DNA of 64,000 bases, from NCBI RefSeq assembly GCF_030397575.1, contig NZ_JAPNXS010000004.1:124001-188000 (forward strand). Reading direction: 5' to 3'. The translations under genes were made by a program, and so were the position numbers. Below are positions 1 through 8,077 of the stretch, one piece after another. This DNA comes from Psychromonas sp. 14N.309.X.WAT.B.A12. GTDB taxonomy: Bacteria; Pseudomonadota; Gammaproteobacteria; Enterobacterales; Psychromonadaceae. How positions within the stretch are numbered: the first letter of the stretch is position 1; the number at the start of each line of letters is the position of its first letter. Below the pieces are notes generated by a model. It saw only the letters and a list, made by a program, of their open reading frames with translations, was not told where the DNA came from and did no database searches.

Positions 1-1026
1 AAGTTTAACCATGGTATAACCGGCGCTGTCTAATAGGTGTAATTTTTGACCTATCTGTAAGGGTTGTGGAAATTGAGTTTCACAAAATTGATCGCCTGCT
101 AAACAAGAGCAAGATCCGATCACATAGGGGAACTGGCCATCTTTTGACGCTTCTTTTACCGAAGCGGGTTCATTATAAATTAATGTATCTAAACGATGTG
201 CTTCTGTTGCGCTATCTACGATCGCGGTTTTCTTCTCATTCTCAACTATATCGATGACGCTGACGACCAGATCTGCAGTACGTGTAATGATTGCTTCTCC
301 CGGTTCAAGGTAGACTTGTAGGCTATGTTTTTCAGCAAATGCTTTTAACGCTAAGCCAAGCTTTTCAATAGGGTAGCCTGGATAGGTAAAAAAGATACCT
401 CCACCTAAACTCAACCAAGATAATTTATCTAAGTAAGCCGCAAAAGTAGAGGAGATATGATCCAATACAGCAATAAAAGCATCAACATCTTTATTTTCAC
501 AGTTCATGTGAAACATAAAGCCATCTACTTTATCGGTAACAGATAAGTCTAATAATGATTGTTTAACACCTAAACGAGAGTATGGGCGTGCTGGGTTCGC
601 TAAATCTTGGCCTGCCACACTCATTTCTGGATTGATACGTAGGCCTAGCGAGGCATCATCTTTACATTTTGGGTAATGGTGAGTTAACTGTGATAATGAG
701 TTAAAGATAATTTTATCTGACAGTGGTTTAACTGCTTCGATATCGGCATCGGAATAACCCACACTATAGGCGTGTGTTTCCCCTCCAAACTTTTCATGCC
801 CTAATCTTACTTCATAAGGGCCTGAGCTGGTTGTGCCGTCTAAATAAGGTTTGATAGTGTCAAAGGTGCCCCAAGTTGAAAAGCACTTTAAAGCTAGGAC
901 TAATTTAGCACCTGAGATATTTTTTAACTGTTTGGCTTTTTCAAGGTTATTGATTAACGCTTGCTCGTTAATCATGAAATAAGGTGTGTTTAAACTGTCT
1001 TTTGATGATTTATCAAGTACTGTCAT
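1..1026 (-). CDS. nspC: Carboxynorspermidine decarboxylase NspC (3' end outside window)
   Basis: A frame without stops runs from ATG at 1026 to the window edge and gives 342 residues; the C-terminus is missing because the window starts here. The family is usually about 380 residues. The protein is a PLP-dependent fold III (alanine-racemase/DAP-decarboxylase-like) decarboxylase. Visible features are the PLP-lysine segment [11 protein letters not shown] near residue 50, a glycine-rich phosphate-binding stretch (LSLGGGIFF), EPGEA, and the C-terminal-domain motif GSCSCLAGD. It converts carboxynorspermidine to norspermidine, the last step of the pathway encoded by the genes upstream on the same strand. 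It starts 73 bp after the carboxynorspermidine synthase stop. A preceding AGAAAGGAG-like sequence lies near that gene's end rather than directly before this ATG, so the exact ribosome binding site is unclear. Confidence 0.9.
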   Translation of the reverse strand, partial: MTVLDKSSKDSLNTPYFMINEQALINNLEKAKQLKNISGAKLVLALKCFSTWGTFDTIKPYLDGTTSSGPYEVRLGHEKFGGETHAYSVGYSDADIEAVKPLSDKIIFNSLSQLTHHYPKCKDDASLGLRINPEMSVAGQDLANPARPYSRLGVKQSLLDLSVTDKVDGFMFHMNCENKDVDAFIAVLDHISSTFAAYLDKLSWLSLGGGIFFTYPGYPIEKLGLALKAFAEKHSLQVYLEPGEAIITRTADLVVSVIDIVENEKKTAIVDSATEAHRLDTLIYNEPASVKEASKDGQFPYVIGSCSCLAGDQFCETQFPQPLQIGQKLHLLDSAGYTMVKL

Positions 1027-1099
1027 AGTATTGTATTTACTCAGATAAAATGATGGCGAAGTGATCTCTTCGCCATAGTAAATAGAAAGGAGTTACTGA

Positions 1100-2320
1100 T
1101 TATTCAGCTACTAGCTCCATCACTTCCCAAGTTAAGCCAATTTTTGGCATTAAGTCTAAGAAATGATCAGGGTTTAACTGTTCAACATTAAACAAACCTT
1201 TGTCACTCCATTTTCCTTGGAAGTAAAGTAATGCTGCAGTGATCGCTGGTACACCTGTTGTATAAGAAATCGCTTGGTGCTCGACTTCATTGTATGATGC
1301 TTTATGGTCACAAATGTTGTAGATAAATACGCTTTTTGCGACGCCATCTTTTTTACCACGTAACCAAGTACCAATACAGGTTTTACCTGTGTAACCCGGT
1401 GCTAATGATGTTGGATCTGGCAAGATCGCTTTTAATACTTTTAGTGGCTCAACAGTAATGCCATCACATGTGGTTACTGGCTCTGTACTTAATAGGCCGA
1501 TAGTACGCATAACATTGAAGTAGTTTAGGTAGCTATCTGAGAACCCCATCCAAAATTCAATACGTTTAGCTGGGATATATTCAGCCATTGAACGTACTTC
1601 ATCATGTGCCATTGAATAGACTTTTTGCTTGCCTACGACTGGAAAATCAAACTCCATCATACGGCTATGGCAAGGTACTTGATGCCATTGCTTGTCTTCG
1701 TAATAAAAAGAGTCGCCTTGAATTTCTAGCATGTTTGTTTCTGGATCAAAGTTTGTTGCGAACTTTTGTCCATGGTCGCCTGCGTTGACATCCATCACAT
1801 CTATACTGTCAATTTCATCAAAGAGATGTTTGTGTGCATAGGTAGCAAATACACTAACAACACCAGGATCAAAACCTGCACCTAAAATACCTGTGATGCC
1901 TGCTTCTTTAAATCGCTCAGCAAAAGCCCATTGGGGATCGTAAGCTTCAGGAACTTGTTGGCCCGGGCTACATAAATCAGTCGCTACTGAAGTGTCTAGG
2001 TAAGCCGTTTTAGTCTGTACGCAGGCTTCCATGATCGCTACGTTAACCCATGGTGGTCCAGCATTAATCACTAAATCAGGTTGTACTTGATTGATTAATG
2101 CGACCAGTGCCGAAATATCATCAGCATCGACTTTAATGGCATTGATTGATTTACTGCTGTCTTTTAGATTATTACGACCTTGAATAGAAGTAATGATTTT
2201 CTCACACTTAGATAAAGTACGAGAGGCGATAGTTATATCGCCAAAAACATCGTTATTTTGTGCACATTTATGCGCTATCACCCATCCTACGCCACCGGCG
2301 CCTATTTGTAGTACAGACAT
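1100..2320 (-). CDS. Carboxynorspermidine synthase (dehydrogenase)
   Basis: A 406-residue member of the saccharopine dehydrogenase-like family. It has an N-terminal Rossmann nucleotide-binding motif (GAGGVG, residues 7-12) and the family's GAGFDPGV segment in the middle. The enzyme reductively condenses 1,3-diaminopropane with aspartate beta-semialdehyde to carboxynorspermidine using NADPH. It sits between ddc and nspC, which fixes this role over lysine biosynthesis. The 115-bp gap to ddc contains a 7-bp hairpin at 2364-2384 (CACTACC/GGTAGTG) without a T-run, which may affect message processing or relative expression. Identity rests on sequence features plus operon context. Confidence 0.9.
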   Translation of the reverse strand: MSVLQIGAGGVGWVIAHKCAQNNDVFGDITIASRTLSKCEKIITSIQGRNNLKDSSKSINAIKVDADDISALVALINQVQPDLVINAGPPWVNVAIMEACVQTKTAYLDTSVATDLCSPGQQVPEAYDPQWAFAERFKEAGITGILGAGFDPGVVSVFATYAHKHLFDEIDSIDVMDVNAGDHGQKFATNFDPETNMLEIQGDSFYYEDKQWHQVPCHSRMMEFDFPVVGKQKVYSMAHDEVRSMAEYIPAKRIEFWMGFSDSYLNYFNVMRTIGLLSTEPVTTCDGITVEPLKVLKAILPDPTSLAPGYTGKTCIGTWLRGKKDGVAKSVFIYNICDHKASYNEVEHQAISYTTGVPAITAALLYFQGKWSDKGLFNVEQLNPDHFLDLMPKIGLTWEVMELVAE

Positions 2321-2435
2321 GTTGATCCCTATATTTAATTCTTTCGTGTATTGCTTAGCTAACCACTACCATTAAAAGGTAGTGTTAGTAATCTCAGTTA
2401 TAGTCTGTTGTTGTATTAAAACGACTTTTAATTTT

Positions 2436-3911
2436 TTACTGATTGATTAACCGCAAAGCAGTGGTTTCAATCTTAGTGATTAATGAATCAAAATCTGCGC
2501 TGGTTAAACATGGGTTTAATAACGTAAATTTAAGCACTAATTGACCATCAACTTTGGTTTCAGCAATAACCGCTTCACCGCTAGTTAATAGTTGTAAACG
2601 TAAAGTTTGATGTAATTTATTAAACTCGACATCATTAAGCTCTCCTTGGATTTTACCTGATAAGCGAAACAATACCGTTGACAGTAATGGCGTACAGCAT
2701 AATTCAAAATGCGGATTTTGATTGATCTTATTTGCCACATCTTGTGTTAAAGAGAGTAGGTGATCGTAAAATTCACCAAACTGTTTCACGCCGACTGCTT
2801 TTAATGTCATAAACATTTTTAATGCATCAAAACGTTTAGTGGTTGCAATACTTTTATCCACCAAGTTAGGCAATTCGTCACCTTCGCGATTTAAGTAATC
2901 AGCGTGATGTAAAAGGGTATTGAAGTTAGCTTTATCTTTAATCAATAAAGCACCACAACTGATTGTTTGATAAAACAGTTTATGGAAATCAACACTCACA
3001 GAATCTGCAAGTTCAATACCTTTAAGGCGATCTTTATGTTTTTCGCTTAATTGTAACGCCGCTCCATAAGCACCATCTACATGTGACCAACAACCTGCAT
3101 TACGTGCGATATCAACCACAGCCTCTAAGTCATCGATTGCACCATGATCAGTGGTTCCCGCCATAGCTACTACAGCAAATGGTAGTAAATCTTGAGCTTT
3201 TAATGCATCAATGGTTAATTGTAATTCATCAACATCAATTTGCCCTTGCACATTAGTTTTAACTAATACTACACTGCGTTCACCTAAGCCCATTAACGAG
3301 GCTGATTTTTGCACTGTGAAATGACTTTTATCAGAGCATATAATTCGCATTTTTTGTGCGTAATCAGGCAAACCATCTTGTTGAACATCATGCTGTGACT
3401 GTTGGTACGAAAACCAATCTCGCGCTAATAATAAGCCCATTAAGTTACTTTGTGTGCCACCGCTAGTGAAAACTCCATCGGCACGCTGACCAAGTTGGTA
3501 AGTTTCACATAACCAATCTACCATTTGTTGTTCAACAAAAGTGGCCGCAGGAGCTTGATCCCATGAGTCCATTGATTGATTTAACGCGGCAATAAAGTGC
3601 TCAGCTACAATCGACGCGATTAAAGGCGGCGTATGTAAGTGCGCAATGGTATGCGGGTGTTGTACCAATAATGAATTTTTAGCGATCAACTCGTTAGTGG
3701 TGTTGATCACCTCAGCTAACGGCGATGGTTTTGAAAAATCTACGGCATCAAGTTGCTGTTTTAATAATCTAGGCTCAAGACCAGAGTACGGCTTAGTTGC
3801 ATGTTGAAATAAGCCATCAATAGCTGCTTTAGTCTGTGCAGTTGCTTGCTCAAAAGCTTGGTTTTCACCAAGCTGAGCAAAATATTCTGACCAGTTACTG
3901 GTTGCTGTCAT
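2436..3911 (-). CDS. ddc: L-2,4-diaminobutyrate decarboxylase
   Basis: A 491-residue group II PLP decarboxylase. The PLP lysine lies in SVDFHKLF (about residue 307), and the substrate-domain motifs HPHTIAHLHTPP, TSGGTQSNL and HVDGAYGAA are visible. It decarboxylates L-2,4-diaminobutyrate to 1,3-diaminopropane, the precursor of norspermidine. The start codon overlaps the dat stop by one base (TAATG at 3909-3913), so the two are translationally coupled. In Vibrio cholerae the two activities are known as one fused polypeptide, whereas here they are separate adjacent genes. Confidence 0.92.
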   Translation of the reverse strand: MTATSNWSEYFAQLGENQAFEQATAQTKAAIDGLFQHATKPYSGLEPRLLKQQLDAVDFSKPSPLAEVINTTNELIAKNSLLVQHPHTIAHLHTPPLIASIVAEHFIAALNQSMDSWDQAPAATFVEQQMVDWLCETYQLGQRADGVFTSGGTQSNLMGLLLARDWFSYQQSQHDVQQDGLPDYAQKMRIICSDKSHFTVQKSASLMGLGERSVVLVKTNVQGQIDVDELQLTIDALKAQDLLPFAVVAMAGTTDHGAIDDLEAVVDIARNAGCWSHVDGAYGAALQLSEKHKDRLKGIELADSVSVDFHKLFYQTISCGALLIKDKANFNTLLHHADYLNREGDELPNLVDKSIATTKRFDALKMFMTLKAVGVKQFGEFYDHLLSLTQDVANKINQNPHFELCCTPLLSTVLFRLSGKIQGELNDVEFNKLHQTLRLQLLTSGEAVIAETKVDGQLVLKFTLLNPCLTSADFDSLITKIETTALRLINQ

Positions 3912-5323
3912 TATTGTGCTTCCACTGCAATTTTGATTGCTTTTTCAATCGTTTCAATTACAAAGTTAATCTGTATTTCACTTATCACTAATGGTGGTAG
4001 GAAACGTAATACGGCGCCTTGACGTCCACCTTTCTCGATAATCAAACCTAACTCTAAGGCTGCACGTTGGATAGCAATTGCTAATTTAGGATCCGCTTCT
4101 GCTTGTCCTAGAGCATTCATTTCGCCTGGTTTAATAATTTCAATACCATTCATTAAACCACGACCACGTACTTCACCAATGTGTGGGAAGTTTACTTGAA
4201 CACGGCGTAAACCTTCACGAAGTTGTTCACCTCGTTTCGCGGCATTATCTGCTAAATTATCGCGTTGGATAATTTCTAATGTTTTAGCGCCACTTGCCAT
4301 TGCTAATTGGTTACCACGGAATGTACCTGTGTGCTCACCAGCATTCCAGCAATCGAATTTCTCATGATAAAGAATAATCGACATTGGCATACCACCACCA
4401 ATTGCTTTAGATAGAATAAGAATATCAGGTTCAATACCAGACTCTTCAAAAGCGAAATGATCACCACTACGGCCAATACCACATTGAACTTCATCAAAAA
4501 TCAGTAAAATGCCATGTTCTGTAGTAATACGACGCAGTTCTTGTAACCATTTTTTAGGAGCAGGTATTACGCCGCCTTCACCTTGGATTGGTTCAACAAT
4601 AATTGCTGCAGGTTTAGTGATACCTGACTCGTCATCGCATAAGACTGATTCAATGTAACGAATGCTTTGTTTTGCACCTTCTTCACCGCCTAAGCCAAAT
4701 TTACAACGGAAATTGTAAGGGAATGGCATAAAGTGTACGTCAGACATTAAGCCTGTACGGCGACTCTTAGAACCTAAGTTACCGGTTAACGCTAATGAGC
4801 CGTTAGTCATTCCGTGGTAGGCACCTTGGAACGACATCATCGTATTACGCTTAGTGTATAACTTCGCTAATTTAATTGAAGCTTCAACAGCATCGGCACC
4901 AGATGGGCCACAAAATTGAATACGTGCTGTTTTAGCGAAATTAGCCGGTAAAAACTGCATAACAGCTTTAATGAATGCATCTTTACTTGGCGTGGTTAAA
5001 TCTAATGTTTGGTAAGGTACACCCATGTTGATTTGATTAATCAATACTTGGTTAATTTCGCTGTGGTTGTAACCTAATGGTAATGCACCTGCACATGCTA
5101 AACAGTCTAAATACACTTGACCTTTAGTATCCTCTACGATCGCACCACGACTACTTTTTATCGCAATTGGTAAACGACGTGGGTATGAACGCACTTCAGA
5201 TTCATAGTGTTCTTGACTTAATAACACTTCATCGGGTGTTAAGTCATATGGTGAAGTGACAACAGGTACTTCTGAATCGTTTAAAGAGTGACATTCTGGT
5301 GCTAAATTTAGGACGTTTGGCAT
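3911..5323 (-). CDS. dat: Diaminobutyrate--2-oxoglutarate aminotransferase
   Basis: A class III PLP aminotransferase that makes L-2,4-diaminobutyrate from aspartate beta-semialdehyde and glutamate. Motifs seen: CGPSGADAVEASIKLA, FQGAYHGMT, FDEVQCGIGRSG, the PLP lysine in ILSKAIGGG, and THE-like GEHTGTFRGN. I start it at ATG 5323 (470 residues), because GGAG sits 6 bases upstream. A longer reading frame begins at 5398, but its extra 25 residues are AT-rich, hydrophobic, lack a ribosome binding site and contain a hairpin. It is the first enzyme gene of the norspermidine operon and lies about 130 bases after the short leader ORF at 5451-5552. Confidence 0.92.
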   Translation of the reverse strand: MPNVLNLAPECHSLNDSEVPVVTSPYDLTPDEVLLSQEHYESEVRSYPRRLPIAIKSSRGAIVEDTKGQVYLDCLACAGALPLGYNHSEINQVLINQINMGVPYQTLDLTTPSKDAFIKAVMQFLPANFAKTARIQFCGPSGADAVEASIKLAKLYTKRNTMMSFQGAYHGMTNGSLALTGNLGSKSRRTGLMSDVHFMPFPYNFRCKFGLGGEEGAKQSIRYIESVLCDDESGITKPAAIIVEPIQGEGGVIPAPKKWLQELRRITTEHGILLIFDEVQCGIGRSGDHFAFEESGIEPDILILSKAIGGGMPMSIILYHEKFDCWNAGEHTGTFRGNQLAMASGAKTLEIIQRDNLADNAAKRGEQLREGLRRVQVNFPHIGEVRGRGLMNGIEIIKPGEMNALGQAEADPKLAIAIQRAALELGLIIEKGGRQGAVLRFLPPLVISEIQINFVIETIEKAIKIAVEAQ

Positions 5324-5358
5324 TTTACGCTCCACTAAATTGGAAAAATTAAAATACA

Positions 5359-5380
5359 TCAATTTATGAAAATAAATTGA
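5359..5380 (-). promoter_or_regulatory. AT-rich hairpin between leader ORF and dat
   Basis: Arms TCAATTTA (5359-5366) and TAAATTGA (5373-5380) enclose a 6-base loop. In the transcript the hairpin is followed by a U-rich stretch ending just before the dat ribosome binding site. The stem has only one G-C pair, so it is a weak terminator or pause candidate at best. It is worth noting because it lies between the leader ORF and the first enzyme gene. Confidence 0.35.
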
Positions 5381-5450
5381 GTAAATAGGGTATAGCAATA
5401 AATTAATTACAAATATTCGGTACGGATTTACAGTGCTTAAGGCTAATTGC

Positions 5451-5552
5451 TCAAGGTTCGACTGTACGTTCTCGATGTTGTAATGAGTATTGTTTTTGGG
5501 GGTTAAAATAACGATTCAGAGATCTAGATGAGTCAATGTTAAGTGTTTGCAT
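5451..5552 (-). CDS. Candidate 33-residue leader peptide of the norspermidine operon
   Basis: Too short for usual gene calling. ATG at 5552 is preceded by a perfect GGAGG (5561-5565) with an 8-base spacer, the best ribosome binding site in this part of the window. The peptide begins MQTLNIDSSR, contains five arginines and ends in TVEP followed by UGA. It lies in the 5' leader between a good promoter (5617-5644) and dat (5323), in a different frame from dat. A proline just before UGA is how the TnaC arrest peptide ends, and SpeFL is a known polyamine-operon leader peptide of similar size. That it senses ornithine, diaminobutyrate or a polyamine is inference. It could also be a chance ORF. Confidence 0.6.
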   Translation of the reverse strand: MQTLNIDSSRSLNRYFNPQKQYSLQHRERTVEP

Positions 5553-5616
5553 TGTATAGGCCTCCATTTAATAGTTAATCGTTAAAATAATTTGAGTTGA
5601 ATTTGAAAACGCGCGC

Positions 5617-5644
5617 ATTTTATCATCGTTTTTAGCCAGTGCAA
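5617..5644 (-). promoter_or_regulatory. Sigma-70-type promoter for the dat operon
   Basis: On the minus strand a -35 box TTGCAC (5639-5644) and a -10 box TAAAAT (5617-5622) are separated by 16 bases, followed by a GC-rich discriminator (GCGCGCG). The predicted start is near 5610. This gives a leader of about 285 nt before dat that carries the short ORF at 5451-5552. A GC-rich discriminator is typical of growth-rate or stringently controlled promoters, so such control is possible. The remaining 5645-5907 is AT-rich and must hold the divergent promoter of the response-regulator gene; I see no clear site there. Confidence 0.55.
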
Positions 5645-5907
5645 GCTTAAAAAACAGGTTTATTTAAATTAAAATTATCCATGTTTTTATGTTGTTGATA
5701 TTAAATAGGTTAACTTATATATTGCTTGAATAATAGACTTTTTATTTGTGTGCTTTTTTAGTGATTTTGTTGTGTTTTTGAGGGGTGAATCAATACTCTA
5801 CAACAAAACTCTGCGGTTTATTGTTTGCAATTGCTTGTTTAGTTTAAAATGGTTCTCCTTTTGGTCATATTTTTATTATCAAATTTTTCTGTAATAAGCG
5901 AGTTCAT

Positions 5908-6633
5908 GTGTCAAACAGTAAACAAATTTTAGTGGTCGATGACGATAAAACAATCCGGGAGTTATTATCGGAGTATTTAAGTAAAGTTGGGTTTTCAGTT
6001 ATCTCGGCTGAAGACGGTATTGAGATGGAAAAACAGTTAGCTGTACATCAACCTGACTTGATTGTATTAGATATTATGATGCCCGGTGATGATGGCTTTG
6101 TTTTATGTCAACGTGTTCGTCAAACCTCCAATGTACCTATTATTATGTTGACTGCTAACTCCGATGAAGTGGACCGAGTGTTAGGGTTAGAAATTGGTGC
6201 AGATGATTATATGGCTAAACCATTTAGCCCACGTGAATTACTGGCACGTATCAAAGCTTTATTACGTAGAAGTGCATTCCATAAAGCGGCGATTGATTCA
6301 GTGAAGCCTCGCTTTATAAAGTTTGCACAATGGAAACTGGATGCATTACAACAAACCTTATTACATGAGAATGGCGAGAGTTTGCCGCTAACTGGCGCGG
6401 ATTTTCAATTGTTAATGTTATTTTTAGAAAACCCAAATCAAGCTATTTCCAGAGATAAAATTTGCCAAACCTTACATGGTCGAGATGCTTTCTCTAATGA
6501 ACGCGCTATTGATGTCCATTTAAGTCGTTTGCGCCAAAATTTAGGTGACGATGCTAAGCACCCGCAAATTATTAAGACAGTACGCGGCGCTGGTTATGTT
6601 TTCATTGCAGAAATACAACCACTCATAGAATAA
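5908..6633 (+). CDS. OmpR-family response regulator, GltR-like
   Basis: A 241-residue two-domain regulator. The receiver domain covers about residues 5-118 with acidic pocket D11-D13, phosphoacceptor D55 (VLDIMMPGDDG) and the conserved lysine in MAKPFSP. The winged-helix DNA-binding domain covers about 140-235 and ends in the usual TVRGAGYVF. The start is GTG at 5908; an ATG two bases earlier is out of frame. The kinase gene begins 16 bp after its stop. Length and gene order (regulator, kinase, sugar-binding protein) match the Pseudomonas gltR-gtrS-gtsA cluster, which controls glucose uptake. Assignment to that system is by synteny and is not certain. Confidence 0.85.
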   Translation: MSNSKQILVVDDDKTIRELLSEYLSKVGFSVISAEDGIEMEKQLAVHQPDLIVLDIMMPGDDGFVLCQRVRQTSNVPIIMLTANSDEVDRVLGLEIGADDYMAKPFSPRELLARIKALLRRSAFHKAAIDSVKPRFIKFAQWKLDALQQTLLHENGESLPLTGADFQLLMLFLENPNQAISRDKICQTLHGRDAFSNERAIDVHLSRLRQNLGDDAKHPQIIKTVRGAGYVFIAEIQPLIE

Positions 6634-6649
6634 TCATACTTGGTAAAAC

Positions 6650-8077
6650 ATGGCCTATATTAGAAAACTATTTGGATCCTTGATCTCGCGAATGCTGTTA
6701 CTGACCATTGTTTCAGTGGTTTTGGCACAAAGCTTGACCAGTCTATTTTGGGTAACGCAAATTGCTGATACTGAGAAAAATGCGGTGATAGCTAATGCCC
6801 AAAACTTAGCCAATAGCGCAGTGAGTACTATTTCCTTTTTTCAAAAATTACCCAATAGTTATCGCCACTTGGTTTTAGAGCAACTTCGCGACCTAGGTGG
6901 TTCTCGTTTCTTTGTGTCTTTAAATAAAAAGATGATCGATATTAATCCTATTAACGACAGTGATTTAAAACAGCAAGTGCTAAGGGATATGAAGAGCATT
7001 GTGCAGAAGAAGTTGGGAGAACATAGAACCTTGTATTTAGAGTTTTCTAGCCCAGATGACCTACATGTTATTAATAATAATATTCTACTCAAAGATTTAC
7101 CGCCATCTTGGGGAGCCTATAGTTTAATGATTCCGTCGGTAAGCCCGCCAATTTTGGTGTTGCAAATGGAGTTAGGTGAAAACGAATGGTTATATCTAGC
7201 AGCTGTATTACCGCCTCCGTATCTATTAGATGATCCTTCTCCAATCTCAACACAGCAGTTTGTGTCAATTACGGTTACTACTTTTATTCTATTAACTTTT
7301 ATCTATCTGATCTTTTATTGGCAAACACAGCCATTAAAGAATTTAGCGTCGGCGGTTGGGGAGTTTAGTATTGATTTCACTAAGCCACCTTTAGTAGAAC
7401 AAGGGGCGACGGAAATTGTTGCGGCTACACGTGCCTTTAATCATATGCAGCAAAAGCTACAAAGTTATATCAAAGATAGGGAAGAGGTATTTCGTTCAAT
7501 CTCCCATGATTTAAAAACACCAATCACCCGTTTACGTTTACGCGCAGAATTATTAGAAGATGAAAAACAAACGGATGCTTTTAATGTTGACTTAGAAGAC
7601 CTAGAAATGCTGGTTAAAGCGGCATTACAAACAGTGAAAGATACCAATATTCATGAAAACATCGACAATATTAATATTGATAAGCTATTAAAACAGATCG
7701 TCGGTACACAAAAAGATTTGATTCGATTGCATATTAATACCAAGGATACGTTTCGAGGAAAACCTCATGCACTAAAAAGAGCGTTATCTAATGTCATCGA
7801 TAATGGCGTGAAATATGGCGGAAAAGTGGATGTGTTTGTTAAAGACTCTGCTCATTCATTAGTCATTACAGTGAGAGATCAGGGCCCTGGTATTGCTGAA
7901 TCAGATTTAAGTTCAATCTTTACCCCTTATGTTCGTTTACACAATGATAAACAAGGGCATGGTTTAGGCTTAGGTATTGCTCGTAATATTATCCAAGCAC
8001 ACGGAGGGGAAATTCATTTGTTTAATCATCCACAGGGTGGCTTAGCTGTATGTGTTATTTTACCGAGAGCATGCTAA
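6650..8077 (+). CDS. Sensor histidine kinase, GtrS-like
   Basis: A 475-residue inner-membrane kinase. It has a transmembrane helix at about residues 12-36, a periplasmic sensor region of roughly 165 residues (37-202), a second helix at 203-224, HAMP at about 225-277, the HisKA phospho-acceptor H286 in ISHDLKTPITRLRLR, and an HATPase domain with N, G1 (DQGPGIA) and G2 (GHGLGLGIA) boxes. It should phosphorylate the response regulator encoded just upstream. Its stop overlaps the start of the sugar-binding-protein gene by one base (TAATG at 8075-8079), which suggests that the periplasmic binding protein is made in step with it. Confidence 0.88.
   Translation: MAYIRKLFGSLISRMLLLTIVSVVLAQSLTSLFWVTQIADTEKNAVIANAQNLANSAVSTISFFQKLPNSYRHLVLEQLRDLGGSRFFVSLNKKMIDINPINDSDLKQQVLRDMKSIVQKKLGEHRTLYLEFSSPDDLHVINNNILLKDLPPSWGAYSLMIPSVSPPILVLQMELGENEWLYLAAVLPPPYLLDDPSPISTQQFVSITVTTFILLTFIYLIFYWQTQPLKNLASAVGEFSIDFTKPPLVEQGATEIVAATRAFNHMQQKLQSYIKDREEVFRSISHDLKTPITRLRLRAELLEDEKQTDAFNVDLEDLEMLVKAALQTVKDTNIHENIDNINIDKLLKQIVGTQKDLIRLHINTKDTFRGKPHALKRALSNVIDNGVKYGGKVDVFVKDSAHSLVITVRDQGPGIAESDLSSIFTPYVRLHNDKQGHGLGLGIARNIIQAHGGEIHLFNHPQGGLAVCVILPRAC

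Noticed and set aside
5324-5398. N-terminal extension of dat by 25 residues
   Set aside because: No ribosome binding site before 5398, AT-rich sequence with a hairpin, and a good GGAG before ATG 5323.
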